From Mangifera indica (taxonomy: Eukaryota; Streptophyta; Magnoliopsida; Sapindales; Anacardiaceae): a stretch of 64,000 nucleotides of DNA. A program made the position numbers and the translations under genes. A model generated the notes under the pieces. The model did no database searches, was not told the DNA's origin, and saw only the letters and a list, made by a program, of their open reading frames with translations. The DNA lies in the NCBI RefSeq assembly GCF_011075055.1, contig NC_058151.1:1302001-1366000 (forward strand), in the 5' to 3' direction. Shown here one piece after another: positions 35,372 to 46,800 of the stretch; the first letter of the stretch is position 1, and each line of letters starts with the position of its first letter.

Positions 35372-37632
35372 TGTAACATCCCTTCTTACAAGTACTATCC
35401 ACCGAAGGAGAAATATTACGAATTAATATTCGGAGCGTCTATTTTTTTTCTTTTTAAAAATACTTTAAAATAAATGCATCATTAAAGTGTTTAGAAAATA
35501 TTATAAGAAAACTGAAAATTTGGAAGTGAACAAAAGATGTATATACTCATATGAAAACTCATCTGAAAGCATCTGAAAACAAGGAGTAATCATATGTAAT
35601 TATATCAAAATCTCAAAAAGTCAACAGTCGACAAGAACATGCCACTGTATGCATGTAATATAAACTAGAGGTAACCTGCTTCAGCCGGATCTACCTACGC
35701 TGACCTGACCCTGTCTCGCAGCTACCTCGATCACCTGTACCTGCAATCAGGAAAGAAAAGGGAGTGAGTGATAAGAACACTCAGTAAGAGGAAAGAATCA
35801 AGTAAACTATATATTTTCCTATTCTAACTCACTTTCGGGACTCAACCTTACTTCCTAACCTCTATAAGAGATTAAAAGGGTAATTTAGTTCACTCTTTAC
35901 TATTTGGGTCATACTTTGTCCCATCTGGTGTCTATTTGATACTTTCTGGAAGCTAACTATAGGGATTTGACACTTTTCTAAGCTCAGACTCTTTTTTCTT
36001 TCACTACACTATTTTTGAATCTGAGTTGAGCTCTACTGCGAGCATACTCTACTGCGAGTAGACCCTACTGGGGGTCTATGTCCTACTATAGACGTGTCCT
36101 ACTACGGGTGGTGTAGTGTAAAGTGCCCGCTCATAGTTTATAGCACGTATGCGGGTCTTATATCTTACTAATTTTACTTCCATTTAAATTTATTCATAAC
36201 ACACCAGACATTACTCTTGGACAACCCCTAAATCTTGAGCCCAAATTCTTTTTCTTATTTTTCTTTCTTTTTCTTTCCTTCTTTTCTTTCCTTTCCTTTC
36301 TTTCCTTTCTTCTTCCTTTTCTTTCTTTCTTTCTTTCTTGCCCAGAATTGCGAAACACTGTTCACAGAACAGTCATTTAGCAGGGCAGCCTTCTTTTTCA
36401 TACAATTTAACATCCCAAACGGTTTCTAATTCATATAAGCTATATATCGTTAAAAAGAGGATTCAAAGATCTTTCCAACGAGCTATAATAACACTCATAA
36501 TTCAATAGATAAGGCAATCAAAACATGAGCTAAACTCAGTGATAAAATTACGAAATACTGTTCACAGAACAGACATTTAGCAGGGCAGCCTTCTTTTCAT
36601 ACAATTTAACATCCCAAACGGTTTCTAATTCATACAAGCTATATATCGTTGAAAAGAGGATTCAAAGATCTTTCCAACGAGCTATAATAGCACTCACAAT
36701 TCAATAGATAAGACAGTCAAAACGTGAGATAAAGTTAGTGGCAAAAACTGCCTCCCCTGTTTTTCTTTAGTAAAACAGTCCTTTCGGTTTATACAATCTT
36801 TAACAGTCCAAATGATCTCTAATTCATACAAGCTATATATCATTGGAAAGAGGATTCAAAGAGCTTTCCAACAAGATATAATAGCACTCATAATTCAATA
36901 TATAAGACTGCCAAAACATGAGACGAACTCAGTGGCAAAAACTGTAAATATTATGCAACTTTCTGCCATGCATAAAATCATACACATAGACATCCCAAAT
37001 GGCAAAACCACATATCTCAACTTCAAAATCATCATTTATAACATAACTCCAAGGAATCAAAAGCCTAAAACATGTAACAAATCAAGGATGATTCCCCTTA
37101 CCTTGCTTCAAGCCAAATCTTTGAAAGTTGGCTTCCTCCTCTTTGTTTTGCTTCCTTTATCACCAAGATCACTTTAAATCAATACCAAAACACTCTAACA
37201 TATTCACATAATATGCATATAAACATAGATAAAAGAAGAAGGAAGGAGATCTTTGGTTACCAAAGCTTCCAAGGTGCTTATTCTTCTTTTCTTTTTACTT
37301 TATCTTCCAATATCTCTTCAATTTCTTCCTTTGGCTTCAAGAAACAAAAGAAAAGAACATGAAGAATGGTGGCTGCTGGCTGCTGGCTGCTGGAATATGG
37401 ACGAAAATGATGGAAAATTCTTCTCTTTCTCTTTATATATAAAGCCTTATCTCTTTCTCTTTGTTTTTTTTTTCTTTTTCCTTTTGCTTTTTGACTTTTT
37501 GACTTTTTGTTTTTTGTATATATATATATATAAATAAAACACACCCATACATATATATATTTAAAATGAAAAAAATATTAAAACAATATCAAAAGACATA
37601 ATTACCCCTAGAATATACCTGAGGGTATTACA
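35372..37632. mobile_element. Probable solo LTR, 2.26 kb, with 5-bp target duplication
   Basis: The segment begins TGTAACATCCC and ends GGGTATTACA, giving TG...CA termini with short inverted similarity. It is flanked by the exact repeat AAATA (35367-35371 and 37633-37637), the signature of LTR-retroelement integration. Inside are CTACTGCGAG-type repeats (36020-36110), a (CTTT)n tract (36246-36338), three 200-bp tandem units, and a self-complementary CTTTATATATAAAG box near 37430. There is no gag/pol coding. A very large solo LTR of a Ty3/gypsy-type element is the simplest reading; orientation is not decided because both ends start TGTAA. Confidence 0.7.
36340..36945. repeat. About 200-bp tandem repeat, three copies, inside the LTR
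   Basis: GTTCACAGAACAG recurs at 36360 and 36560, and AGCTATATATC at about 36438, 36637 and 36831, giving periods of 200, 199 and 194 bp. Each unit carries TCTAATTCATA(C/T)AAGC and GAGGATTCAAAGA. The third copy is the most diverged. Confidence 0.9.
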
Positions 37633-37637
37633 AAATA

Positions 37638-38414
37638 TGAGATTAACAATCAAGAAATATTTAATTTATTTTTTAATTAAAATCATAAAATATTATATGA
37701 TTATAAATTAATATAAAAGAAATAACCTTTTAAATAATTTTTGAAATAAAATACTTAATTATTTTATTAATATCTTTTGATAAATCAAAGAATAGAAAAG
37801 AATATGATATTTTTTCTATTGATTTGCATAGGTAAAAAGATAAATTATCTCATGCCTAATTCTTATTTTGTTTTCTTTGTGTCACAACAAAAAAAATAAA
37901 AAAAACATATTTGACTTTCACATAAAATTTTATTTCTTCAAAATTATTGGTTTCGAGGGGCCCCACCTTCACTTCACGGCCCCACGTTCAAAACTTTCCT
38001 CCCAGTCGTCACTTCCACTCCGTCACGCATCATTCTTTGCTGATTTGAGCGCTCCAAATGATCAAAAGTCTTTTTCAGTAGAATCTTAAAGATGCGTACA
38101 ACATTGAAGAGATACAATCATATTCCTGTTGCTTTATCAATTTCTGAAATGTTCCTGTTTCTGGTAGGAGACGCAAAGCAGCTGGGTTCAAAATGAGATT
38201 TTTCAAGAAAATAGGAAATACAAGTAAATAATTGTATTATCCAGTTACAAGTCTTATCGGTGGTCTTCCTTATATGCATAAAATAAAAAAAAATTATGAA
38301 CTTAAACTATCTGGGTGACATTGTAGAATAACTGCAGGTGGCATGCGAATGGGTGTGCGATGAAGGAAGACTGTTGATGGTGAAGGAGCTAAACTGATGA
38401 AAATCCCTCTTCAT
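37638..38414. other. Intergenic; no gene seen
   Basis: AT-rich to 37940. A GC-richer patch (37958-38040, GGGGCCCCACCTTC) has short open frames on both strands, none matching a family I know. Confidence 0.45.
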
Positions 38415-39196
38415 GGCTCTGTATACATATATTATCAGATTTTACTATAAATTTTTTAGTTAGACTCGAGTTTTTTGTTCTCATCTTAAGTTTGAGGTAA
38501 TAATTTTTTAAATCGTTAAATTTGAACTAAATATAATTAAACTAAATTCCAATCAAGTGATATTGAATTCTACCTGCTAAAGACCTATTTATTTTATATG
38601 GAAATTTAAGGAATAATTCATAGCATCATTAATTAATCTAAATGATATTTATAGATTATTAAGAGGAAGAAAACAATAATGTCTGTAGCATGATTAGTTG
38701 GAATATAAATCATTTCAACAGTAAGTAAACAATTTGACGACTGTGTGTCAGAATTAAAAAAATATATGAAAGAGAAAACCAAACCCACTAGGGATAGGAC
38801 ATCCCAAGTGGGGCTGTGAATTGAACCGACCGTAGACACGATGCGACAGATGGGCACAAATCACCATTAAGTGATAAATATATTTTTATTAATGATTAAT
38901 TTTATAATTATTATTTCTTTTCCCTGCAAGAAAGGCTGCTTAATGCTATAAATACTTGAAGTTGAGAGAGGGAGAGCCACAAAGCAAGTCACCGCCTGTC
39001 AAGAAAGCTGTACTTGAAACGTTGAATTCGATCAAATTATACACACCCTTTAGTCCCCATTCAAGTTTTAATCCATCGCTTCATCCCTTTGCTTCTTTTT
39101 CAGTGCTTGGGATCACAACTTGAGAAGATTAAGTTTAAGTTTTTGAAGAAAAAATATATATAGAAAGAGAGAAAAAAAGATTGTTTTGCTGTGAAG
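38415..39196 (+). promoter_or_regulatory. Promoter and leader of AAA gene copy A
   Basis: Shared with copy B (52641-53342) and, without the proximal part, with 31140-31566. A TATA box CTATAAATA lies at 38946-38954, about 245 bp before the ATG, which predicts a leader of roughly 210 nt. The leader holds GAGCCACAAAGCAAGTCACC and GTCAAGAAAGCTG, identical in copy B. A 73-bp insertion near 52917-52975 in copy B is absent here. Confidence 0.65.
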
Positions 39197-42100
39197 ATGG
39201 AGCAGAAAAGTGTGTTGTTATCTGCTTTGGGTATAGGTGTTGGTGTTGGTGTTGGTGTTGGGTTGGGATTGGCTTCAGGGCAAAGCGTGAGTAAATGGAC
39301 TGCTTCAGGTTCCTCCATGGAAGGTGTCACAGGTGAGCAGATTGTTCAGGAGTTGATGAGGCTGGTGGTTGATGGCAAGCAGAGCGAGATCACTTTTGAA
39401 GAATTCCCTTATTATCTAAGGTAAAGTTCTCTTTTTGAAAAATTATGTTACTAACAAGATTATGTTGTTGGTGGTCTTCTTCTTCTTCATTTTTATTTCT
39501 TTTTGTTTTCAAATTTTGTAAGTCTGTTAAGATCTTGTGAGAAATATTGTGAATGATTGTTAACCATGACCTTTTTTGCCTTTTAATTTCATTTTGAAGT
39601 AAAATATGTCCCTGTGAAATATTTGATTTGGTCTCTTCTTTTCCTGTTTATCTTTTCTACTTCAATTTGAATTATAGTGTAGAATAAGTTCTGTGTGTAT
39701 ATCTGTTTTTTTTTTCCCTTTTTAAAGCTGGTATTTTGAATATTATGGATCCTGTACTGGAGTATCTATGACTCTGCTTCTATATTTTAATATTGACTTC
39801 GTATTCTCTTGTTTTACTGTAAACTGTTCATCAGCACTCTTAGATCATGGACTCCAGGAAAGGCTGTAGAATATGTTGGTTTATTTTTGGCATTCCAGAA
39901 TTTGTAGTCCTTGATGTGCAACTTGAAAATGTCAAATTTTTTTGTTAATTTATTATCTGTTTTTAGTCATAAGTTTCTGGAAAATTTCCAACTTAAAGTG
40001 AGTTTTCTTCTGGATAAAACTGTTGGAGATGATGAAAACATGGCCATGTTGTTAAGCTAAGAGACTTGACTGTGAAATATCTCTATTAATCTAATTTACA
40101 AGATGCTGGATTTTGGGATCTCATAGTGATATCTAATAGAGATGTGTTGGTTTCTGATTATCAAAATGACAGTGAGAGAACTCGCATGTTATTGACAAGT
40201 GTTGCATTTGTTCACTTAAAGGACTCTGATATTTCCAAGCACACCCGGAATCTTTCACCGGCGAGTAGGACTATTTTGCTTTCAGGACCAGCTGGTAAGA
40301 TTCAAGGATAAGTAGTTCATCTTTATCTGTTAATGAAATCATCTATGTTTAGAGGGTTTTTTTTTTTTTTTCTTATTTGGTTACACTTGATTTTTCTGAA
40401 GAACTTTATCAGCAAACGCTTGCCAAGGCCTTAGCCCATTTCTCTGAAGCAAAGCTGCTGTTGTTAGATATTCCTGATTTTTCCTTAAAGGTGACTATTT
40501 ACTGCTTTTATGTTCAATCTTTTCTACCTTTGAATTCATTTAGTGTCATACTAATAGTTGGCATGGTCACCTTCCTGCAGATGCAACACAAATATGGTTA
40601 TGGCAAAAAGGAAAAAGTAAGCTGTCCCTGACTTATGCAGATGAAACTAACTTGTTTTAATGGTTTCTGAATATGAAATGTGTTTATTGTTTCATTATAT
40701 AGCATACTTCTATTTGAGAGAAAACTCAACTGACTAGCATGAATTGGTTTTTCTTGATTTGGTTGTGTTTTTTTGGTAGACTTACAAAAGGTCCATTTCA
40801 GAGATAATGATAGAGCGAATGTCCAGTTTTCTTGGATGCTTTTCACCACTTTCTTCTAAGGAAGAAGCAAAGGGTATGAAACAAGGTTTACATCCATTTG
40901 TTTGCCATTTTAACATTCTGTTCTTGATACAGCAGTGGTACATGCTCTCCATAAGTATATTTTCTTCTGTTCCACATGCTTATGCTAAATCATCAAGTAT
41001 AAACTAATTTGTTTCTGTTTTGCTATATTTCCATTTGGTACATTCTGTTTATCTCTGTTTTAGCTCTGATCATAAGTTTGTTACACAGCAACATCGCATG
41101 GGCAAAGCAGTGGCGTGGAGGGTTCAAGTAATCCTCCACTTCCCAGAAATGCCTCTGCTGCATCCGACAAGAGTAGTGTCTCTTCTCTTTCGGCCGCAAC
41201 AAATGCCGGTATCACTTTTTTTCTGATGCTATTCTGTCAACTGAAAATACATAGTTGATCCGTTACATTTTGAATATCTATATTGTGCTTATTTCTCTTC
41301 TGGGATTGTTATACTCTTTTCAGCTTCCCACAAACGCTCAAGCAGCTGGTGTTTTGATGAGAAAGTCTTTCTGCAATCCTTGTACAAGGTATTTTAAATA
41401 CTGAAATTGCTTGTATGGAAACAGAAACAATATACATTAAAATTTGTATACTTTTGCAGGTATTGATTTCAATGTCAAAAACCGGTCCAGTCGTTTTATA
41501 CCTCAGGGATGTTGACAAGCTTCTCCTTCAGTCACAAAGATTATACAATTTGTTTGAAAATTTTTTCAAGAAAATTTCGGGTTCAGTGGTGATACTTGGT
41601 TCAAGGATGCTGGAACAAGGAGATGATTGCAGAGAAGTGGATGACAGACTCAGTATGTTGTTCCCATACAACATTGAAATCAAAGCCCCTGAAGAAGAAA
41701 ACCATCTAGTTAACTGGAAGGCCCAACTGGAAGAGGAAATGAGGACCCTCAAGTATCAAGATAACAAGAACCACATTGCTGAAGTTCTTGCAGCTAATGA
41801 TCTTGATTGTGATGATTTGGGCTCAATCTGCCAAGCAGACACAGTTGTTCTCAGTAATTACATAGAAGAAATTGTGGTATCAGCAATATCTTATCATTTG
41901 ATGAATGATAAGCATCCAGAGTACAGAAATGGAAAGCTTGTTATATCATCCCAGAGGTAGATGCAAATTCTGGTTCTTTAATCAGCTTTTTGTTCTATTT
42001 TCTTGTTGTCAAATCAATGTGATGACTGTTCTGGCTCTGGAACAGCTTGTCCCATGGATTGAACATCTTTCAGGAAGGCAAAAGCTCTGGGAAAGATACC

Positions 42101-43711
42101 CTCAAACTGGAGACAAATGCTGACAGTTCCAAGGTTTGTTCTATTCTCAAATGCTACTTTTCAACAGTTTGAGCTTAGTGGAACAAGAGTGCAATGATTT
42201 ATAACTTCTTTGTCCAATGGCAGGAAACTGATGGGGGAGAGCCTGTAACTGCGAAGACAGAATCAAAGGTTGTGATTCAAATTCCTTAAACGCTTATTTT
42301 AGTTCTTTCAGTTGTCTCACTATAGAACTTCATCATGCCCACAGGAAGTTTCTCCTGACAATGAGTTTGAGATATGTATAAGGCGAGAGGTGATCCCTGC
42401 AAATGAGATTGGAGTGACTTTTGCTGATATCGGAGCCAATGATGAGGTTAAAGAATCGTTAGAGGAGCTTGTTATGTTCCCTCTGCAGAGACCAGACTTG
42501 TTCAAAGGAGGCCTTCTTAAGCCCTGCAGAGGTATATTACTTTTTGGGCCGCCAGGCACTGGGAAAACCATGCTAGCAAAGGCAATTGCAAATAAAGCTG
42601 GGACAAGTTTCATCAATGTGTCAATGTCAACCATCACTTCGAAATGGTTTGGGGAAGATGAAAAGAATGTTAGAGCATTGTTCACTCTTGCAGCAAAAGT
42701 TTCCCCAACTATCATTTTTGTCGATGAGGTTGATAGCATGCTTGGGCAGAGGACTACAGTTGGAGAGCATGAGTCTATGCGTATGATAAAGAATGAATTC
42801 ATGATTCACTGGGACGGGTTGCTGACAAAGGATAATGGGAGAGTCCTTGTTCTTGCTGCAACCAACAGACCTTTTGACCTTGATGAAGCCATTATCAGAC
42901 GGTTTGAGCGCAAGTAAAAATTCATATGTTTTTGTTTGTAAGCATTGCTGAAATTTTAAAATGTCAGCTTTGTGTTTACTAACCAGTGCTGTTATGAATT
43001 GAGCAGAATCATGGTTGGTCTGCCGTCTGTCAAAAACAGGGAAATGATCTTGAGAACTCTTCTGTCAAAGGAAAAGGCAGAAGATCTCGACTTCAAGGAG
43101 CTTGCAGCTATAACAGAAGGATATACTGGAAGTGATCTCAAGGTTTGTTATTTTTATTTGTAACATTTCATTTTAATCAGCTGAGGACTTGACAATTGAT
43201 TTGTTGGCAACAGAACTTATGTGTGACAGCAGCATACCGACCGGTTAGAGAATTGATACAGAAGGAGAGGATGAAGGATATGGTAACTACATAAACTCTT
43301 CATCCATATGAATGGCATTTCTATTCTTATGCCCTTCCTAATATCTGAATTTCTGCTCTTAATAACCTCGTACAGGAAAGGAAGAAAAGAGAGGCAGCAG
43401 GAAAGAGCTCTGAAGGTGCCTCAGACACAAAAGAAGAAGGCAAAGAAGAAAGCAAAGAGGAGACAGTAATTGAATTGAGACCTTTGAACATGGAAGATCT
43501 AAGGCAAGCAAAGAACCAGGTAACTTAACCTCAATTCCCTTGGCTCCCAAATGCCATCGACTTCTCTCATACTTAAACTGATACAAACACAACGCAGGTT
43601 GCTGCAAGTTTTGCATCCGAAGGAGCAGTAATGAGCGAGCTGAGGCAGTGGAACGAGCTATACGGTGAAGGAGGTTCGAGGAAGAAGCAGCAGCTAACTT
43701 ACTTCCTTTAG
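39197..43711 (+). CDS. AAA-type ATPase, copy A (DAA1/At5g52882-like)
   Basis: Fifteen exons: 39197-39420, 40173-40294, 40402-40490, 40581-40616, 40780-40873, 41089-41208, 41324-41388, 41460-41956, 42046-42133, 42224-42268, 42345-42913, 43007-43142, 43214-43282, 43376-43519 and 43598-43711. They encode 803 residues. The N-terminus has a Gly-Val repeat ([16 protein letters not shown]) and the middle is the plant-specific part of this subfamily. The AAA core has Walker A GPPGTGKT (528-535), Walker B IIFVDEVD (583-590) and [17 protein letters not shown]; the C-terminus is KKQQLTYFL. The ATP-binding residues are intact. Compared with copy B it lacks 29 residues in exon 10 and differs at conserved core sites (NKAGTSF for [20 protein letters not shown] for [17 protein letters not shown] for FERR). 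Cellular role is unknown to me; relatives include DUO1-activated ATPase 1. Confidence 0.88.
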
Positions 43712-43756
43712 ATGGTAGAAAGGAAGCAACTTCTCAAGTCTCCAAGCATATGGAAA

Positions 43757-45821
43757 ACCTTGTTGGCAAATAGAATGAAATAGTTTAACGAACCTACAAA
43801 ATGTATTAGAGTACAACAAATACATACAAAAGATTGGGATATAAATAATTCGGGATTGATTAACGATATACTATAATAAATTTTATTTGATTTATTTGAT
43901 ATAATAATTATATGTTCAATTACTAGATTAAAAACTTACCTGTCTAATGAACCCGAGACTAGGTTTCTTAGTCTCTGAAAAATAAAAAATAAACCTATAA
44001 AATAGACATAAAATGCTGGAATATGGTGTCACTATTTTCAAAGATGAGCTGCTGCCAATAACCAATTAGGCCAAAAGCATACGAGCCAGGCAATGGTATT
44101 TGTTAACTTCTTGATTGGCTTTTTGAACTTAACGTGCATGGAGAAATGTGACAATTGAGAAAGCAAAATGGGAATGAATCATGAACCTGTCTTATTCTGT
44201 TGAAAGTCAGCTCAAATTTAACACTTTGCACAAGTAAGCCACTAAATTTCGTAAAATCTGGTAATCAATTTCCATGGCTGTGTACACCATACAATGAATC
44301 AGTTAATATTCCCATTTGTCAATAGTATACTATATCGTATCTGTATGTTTTTTAAATCTAGCATCCTGGTGTAAGTAAATATTATATATCTATAGACAAT
44401 TTAAAAGTTTTGTTTGATTAACTATTAAAATATTAAATATTTACGAATAATTTGAGAGTTTAACTCAATTTACTATTAAGATATTATCCACTTATAAACA
44501 GTAATTAATGTTATTTTAACATTCAAAATGATATGAGATATGTATATATTTTACGTAAAACTTTTTTTATAAACTTAATATCTTTGTTAAAGTTTGTTAT
44601 ACAATCGTTCAACAAAACACACTCAATGTAACACCCTCATATGAATTGAACGTTCTTATTGTGGTTTGTCACAACATTGCTCAATATAACACACAAAATT
44701 TATCATATCTAATATCTTGGTCCAAATTAAATACAAAATTTATAATGATTTTATTTTTAAACTTTTGTAATATAAAACATATTTTAACAGTTTAAAAACT
44801 CGTATCTTATTTTATTTAATATTATCCTAACATCATAAACAATATATGGTGCACATAAATATCTATTATCTCTGTAATACTTTATGATTTGCCTTTAGGT
44901 GTTACCAAAAATAAGGCAAGTTAAGATCTTAGTGGATTGCATATGCTTAAGTCGACTGGCCTAATGGATTAAAATATAAGGTCCAAAGAACAAACATGTG
45001 CATAACACTAGCAACGTTGAAAATGCTATCTTTTATTCTAGTTTATTAGGATGAAAGTGAAATGGGGATTTCGTCTTGGTTCGCTGTGGAAAAAGGAGCG
45101 ATTGAAGGGAGGTCATTTCGACTTTATTTTAAGGCAGAAAACTTTATAACGTGCGATGGCTGTCTTGTCATATTATACTTTCTTAACTTTTGACCTACTT
45201 AATAAGCCTGAAACTCTTTGCACTCTGCAATGGCGATGCGTCATCTGGCACTGCCACCACCCTACACCACTAACAACACAAAACGACAGTCGGCAACTCC
45301 TGGTTGGCCAACCTGGCTTAGCTTTTGCCCAGTCATGGTCAGAGATTTGGTTTTTATTATGGTCTGCAGTTGTTTATTCCAAACAAAACCAGATGACCTG
45401 TGCTCTTTGTTTTTTTTTTTTTTTTTGGGGAGAACCACTTGAATTGGATTATCTCATTAAAGTCTAACTAATTATAAATTCTGAATTTAGTGATTAATCT
45501 TATAATAATTATATTGAGTAAAATAAAGGTTTCATCTTAATATAATATCAACAAATTTTAAACTTAAAGTCTCTCTTGACAATTCTATATTTTTTATAAT
45601 TCGAATTACTCCTTCAGAAACGATTTGTGTTCTTGTTCCTTCCCTCTGAATCTTGAACCATAATTTTTGGTAAAAGAGCAAAGGGATAGATCTGGATTTG
45701 TAGGCCAGGATAGGGTTTGACACCTATAATATAATAGAAATAAAAATGTTTCATTGTCTCTTCTTGTTTAATCCTGTATATTTTTATGTATATGAAAGCT
45801 GTACATTACAAGTGCCCAATG

Positions 45822-45856
<35 letters not shown>

Positions 45857-46800
45857 TAACTTGCAAGTAGAGTTGGGTAGCTTCCATATCCATGGCAATA
45901 TCTGGTCACTGGTCTGTGTAACTTTGAGGCTCACAATTCTCATCACCATACATAGATTTGGTATATATCATAAAACCTGTCGGTATCAGCCAAGCATGGT
46001 AATAGTCTTGCTATAATTGGACTTACATGTACATATGCACCAACTTTTTATGGGCCAATTAAAGATACAATCTAGCAAAAACGAGTATTATTAATATCAA
46101 ACTCGATTCAATTGAGTTTTAAGATATTGAAAGCTCGAGCTTGAGTTCAAGACAAGAACAACTCGCTCAAGTTTGACTTTAAAAATTATAATTAAATCTT
46201 ATAGTTTATATATTTATCAATTACTCTTTATATTCAAAAATTACATATAAAATTTTGAAGTGTAAATATAAGATTTCAAAATTTTAGGATTTATTGATAT
46301 TATATTCTAATAAAGAAACAACAAACTCTATTTGATAATAGTCAAGCTAAATCTGATTTCAAATGAATTGAAACACGAACAACCCTGAATTGAACCTTAA
46401 TATATAGTGTGTTGGGGCAATCTTTTTTGGTACTATTAAAAGTAAATCCCAACATTGATATTTTAATTAATTAATTATTATTAATTATTTGGTACAAGAG
46501 GCTTTACAGGATTTTCCATGCTTTATGAGATTGTGTCGTGATATATCTATGAATCCCTTTTATTTATTTATTTGTTTGTTCTTATCCAATATTATTTCTA
46601 TTGAAGATCGAGAGTTCGTAAGGGCCACAATGAACGGTGAGGAATTTTGGTTCATTATTGGTGCACACATAATTTAGCTATTCTAGAATTTGTTGTTTTG
46701 CTTGTGGGATGATCTAAATCTTATCCACCTCTTTGAAGATTTAAACACTCAGCAATTGGAAGATTACATATAAATTGATTAGTTAAAGTCTTATCGGTTT
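43757..46800. repeat. Duplicated intergenic block, copy 2
   Basis: Starts 46 bp after the stop of AAA copy A, replacing the 3' flank that copy B has. Collinear with 28621-30900 and, in part, with 32140-33464, and the most complete of the three. It contains the 250-bp segment (44048-44297) and a 599-bp segment (45328-45926), the latter with a T-run near 45410 and a (CT)n microsatellite at 45825-45852. A short open stretch at 46489-46677 recurs in copy 1 but has no recognised family. Confidence 0.75.

Noticed and set aside
37253..37544. Frames on both strands inside the large LTR
   Set aside because: Low-complexity Lys/Ser/Phe runs arising from pyrimidine-rich repeat DNA.
42320..42802. Long minus-strand open frames opposite AAA exon 11 (also 56578-57060)
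   Set aside because: They are mirror frames of the strongly conserved AAA core and follow no family.
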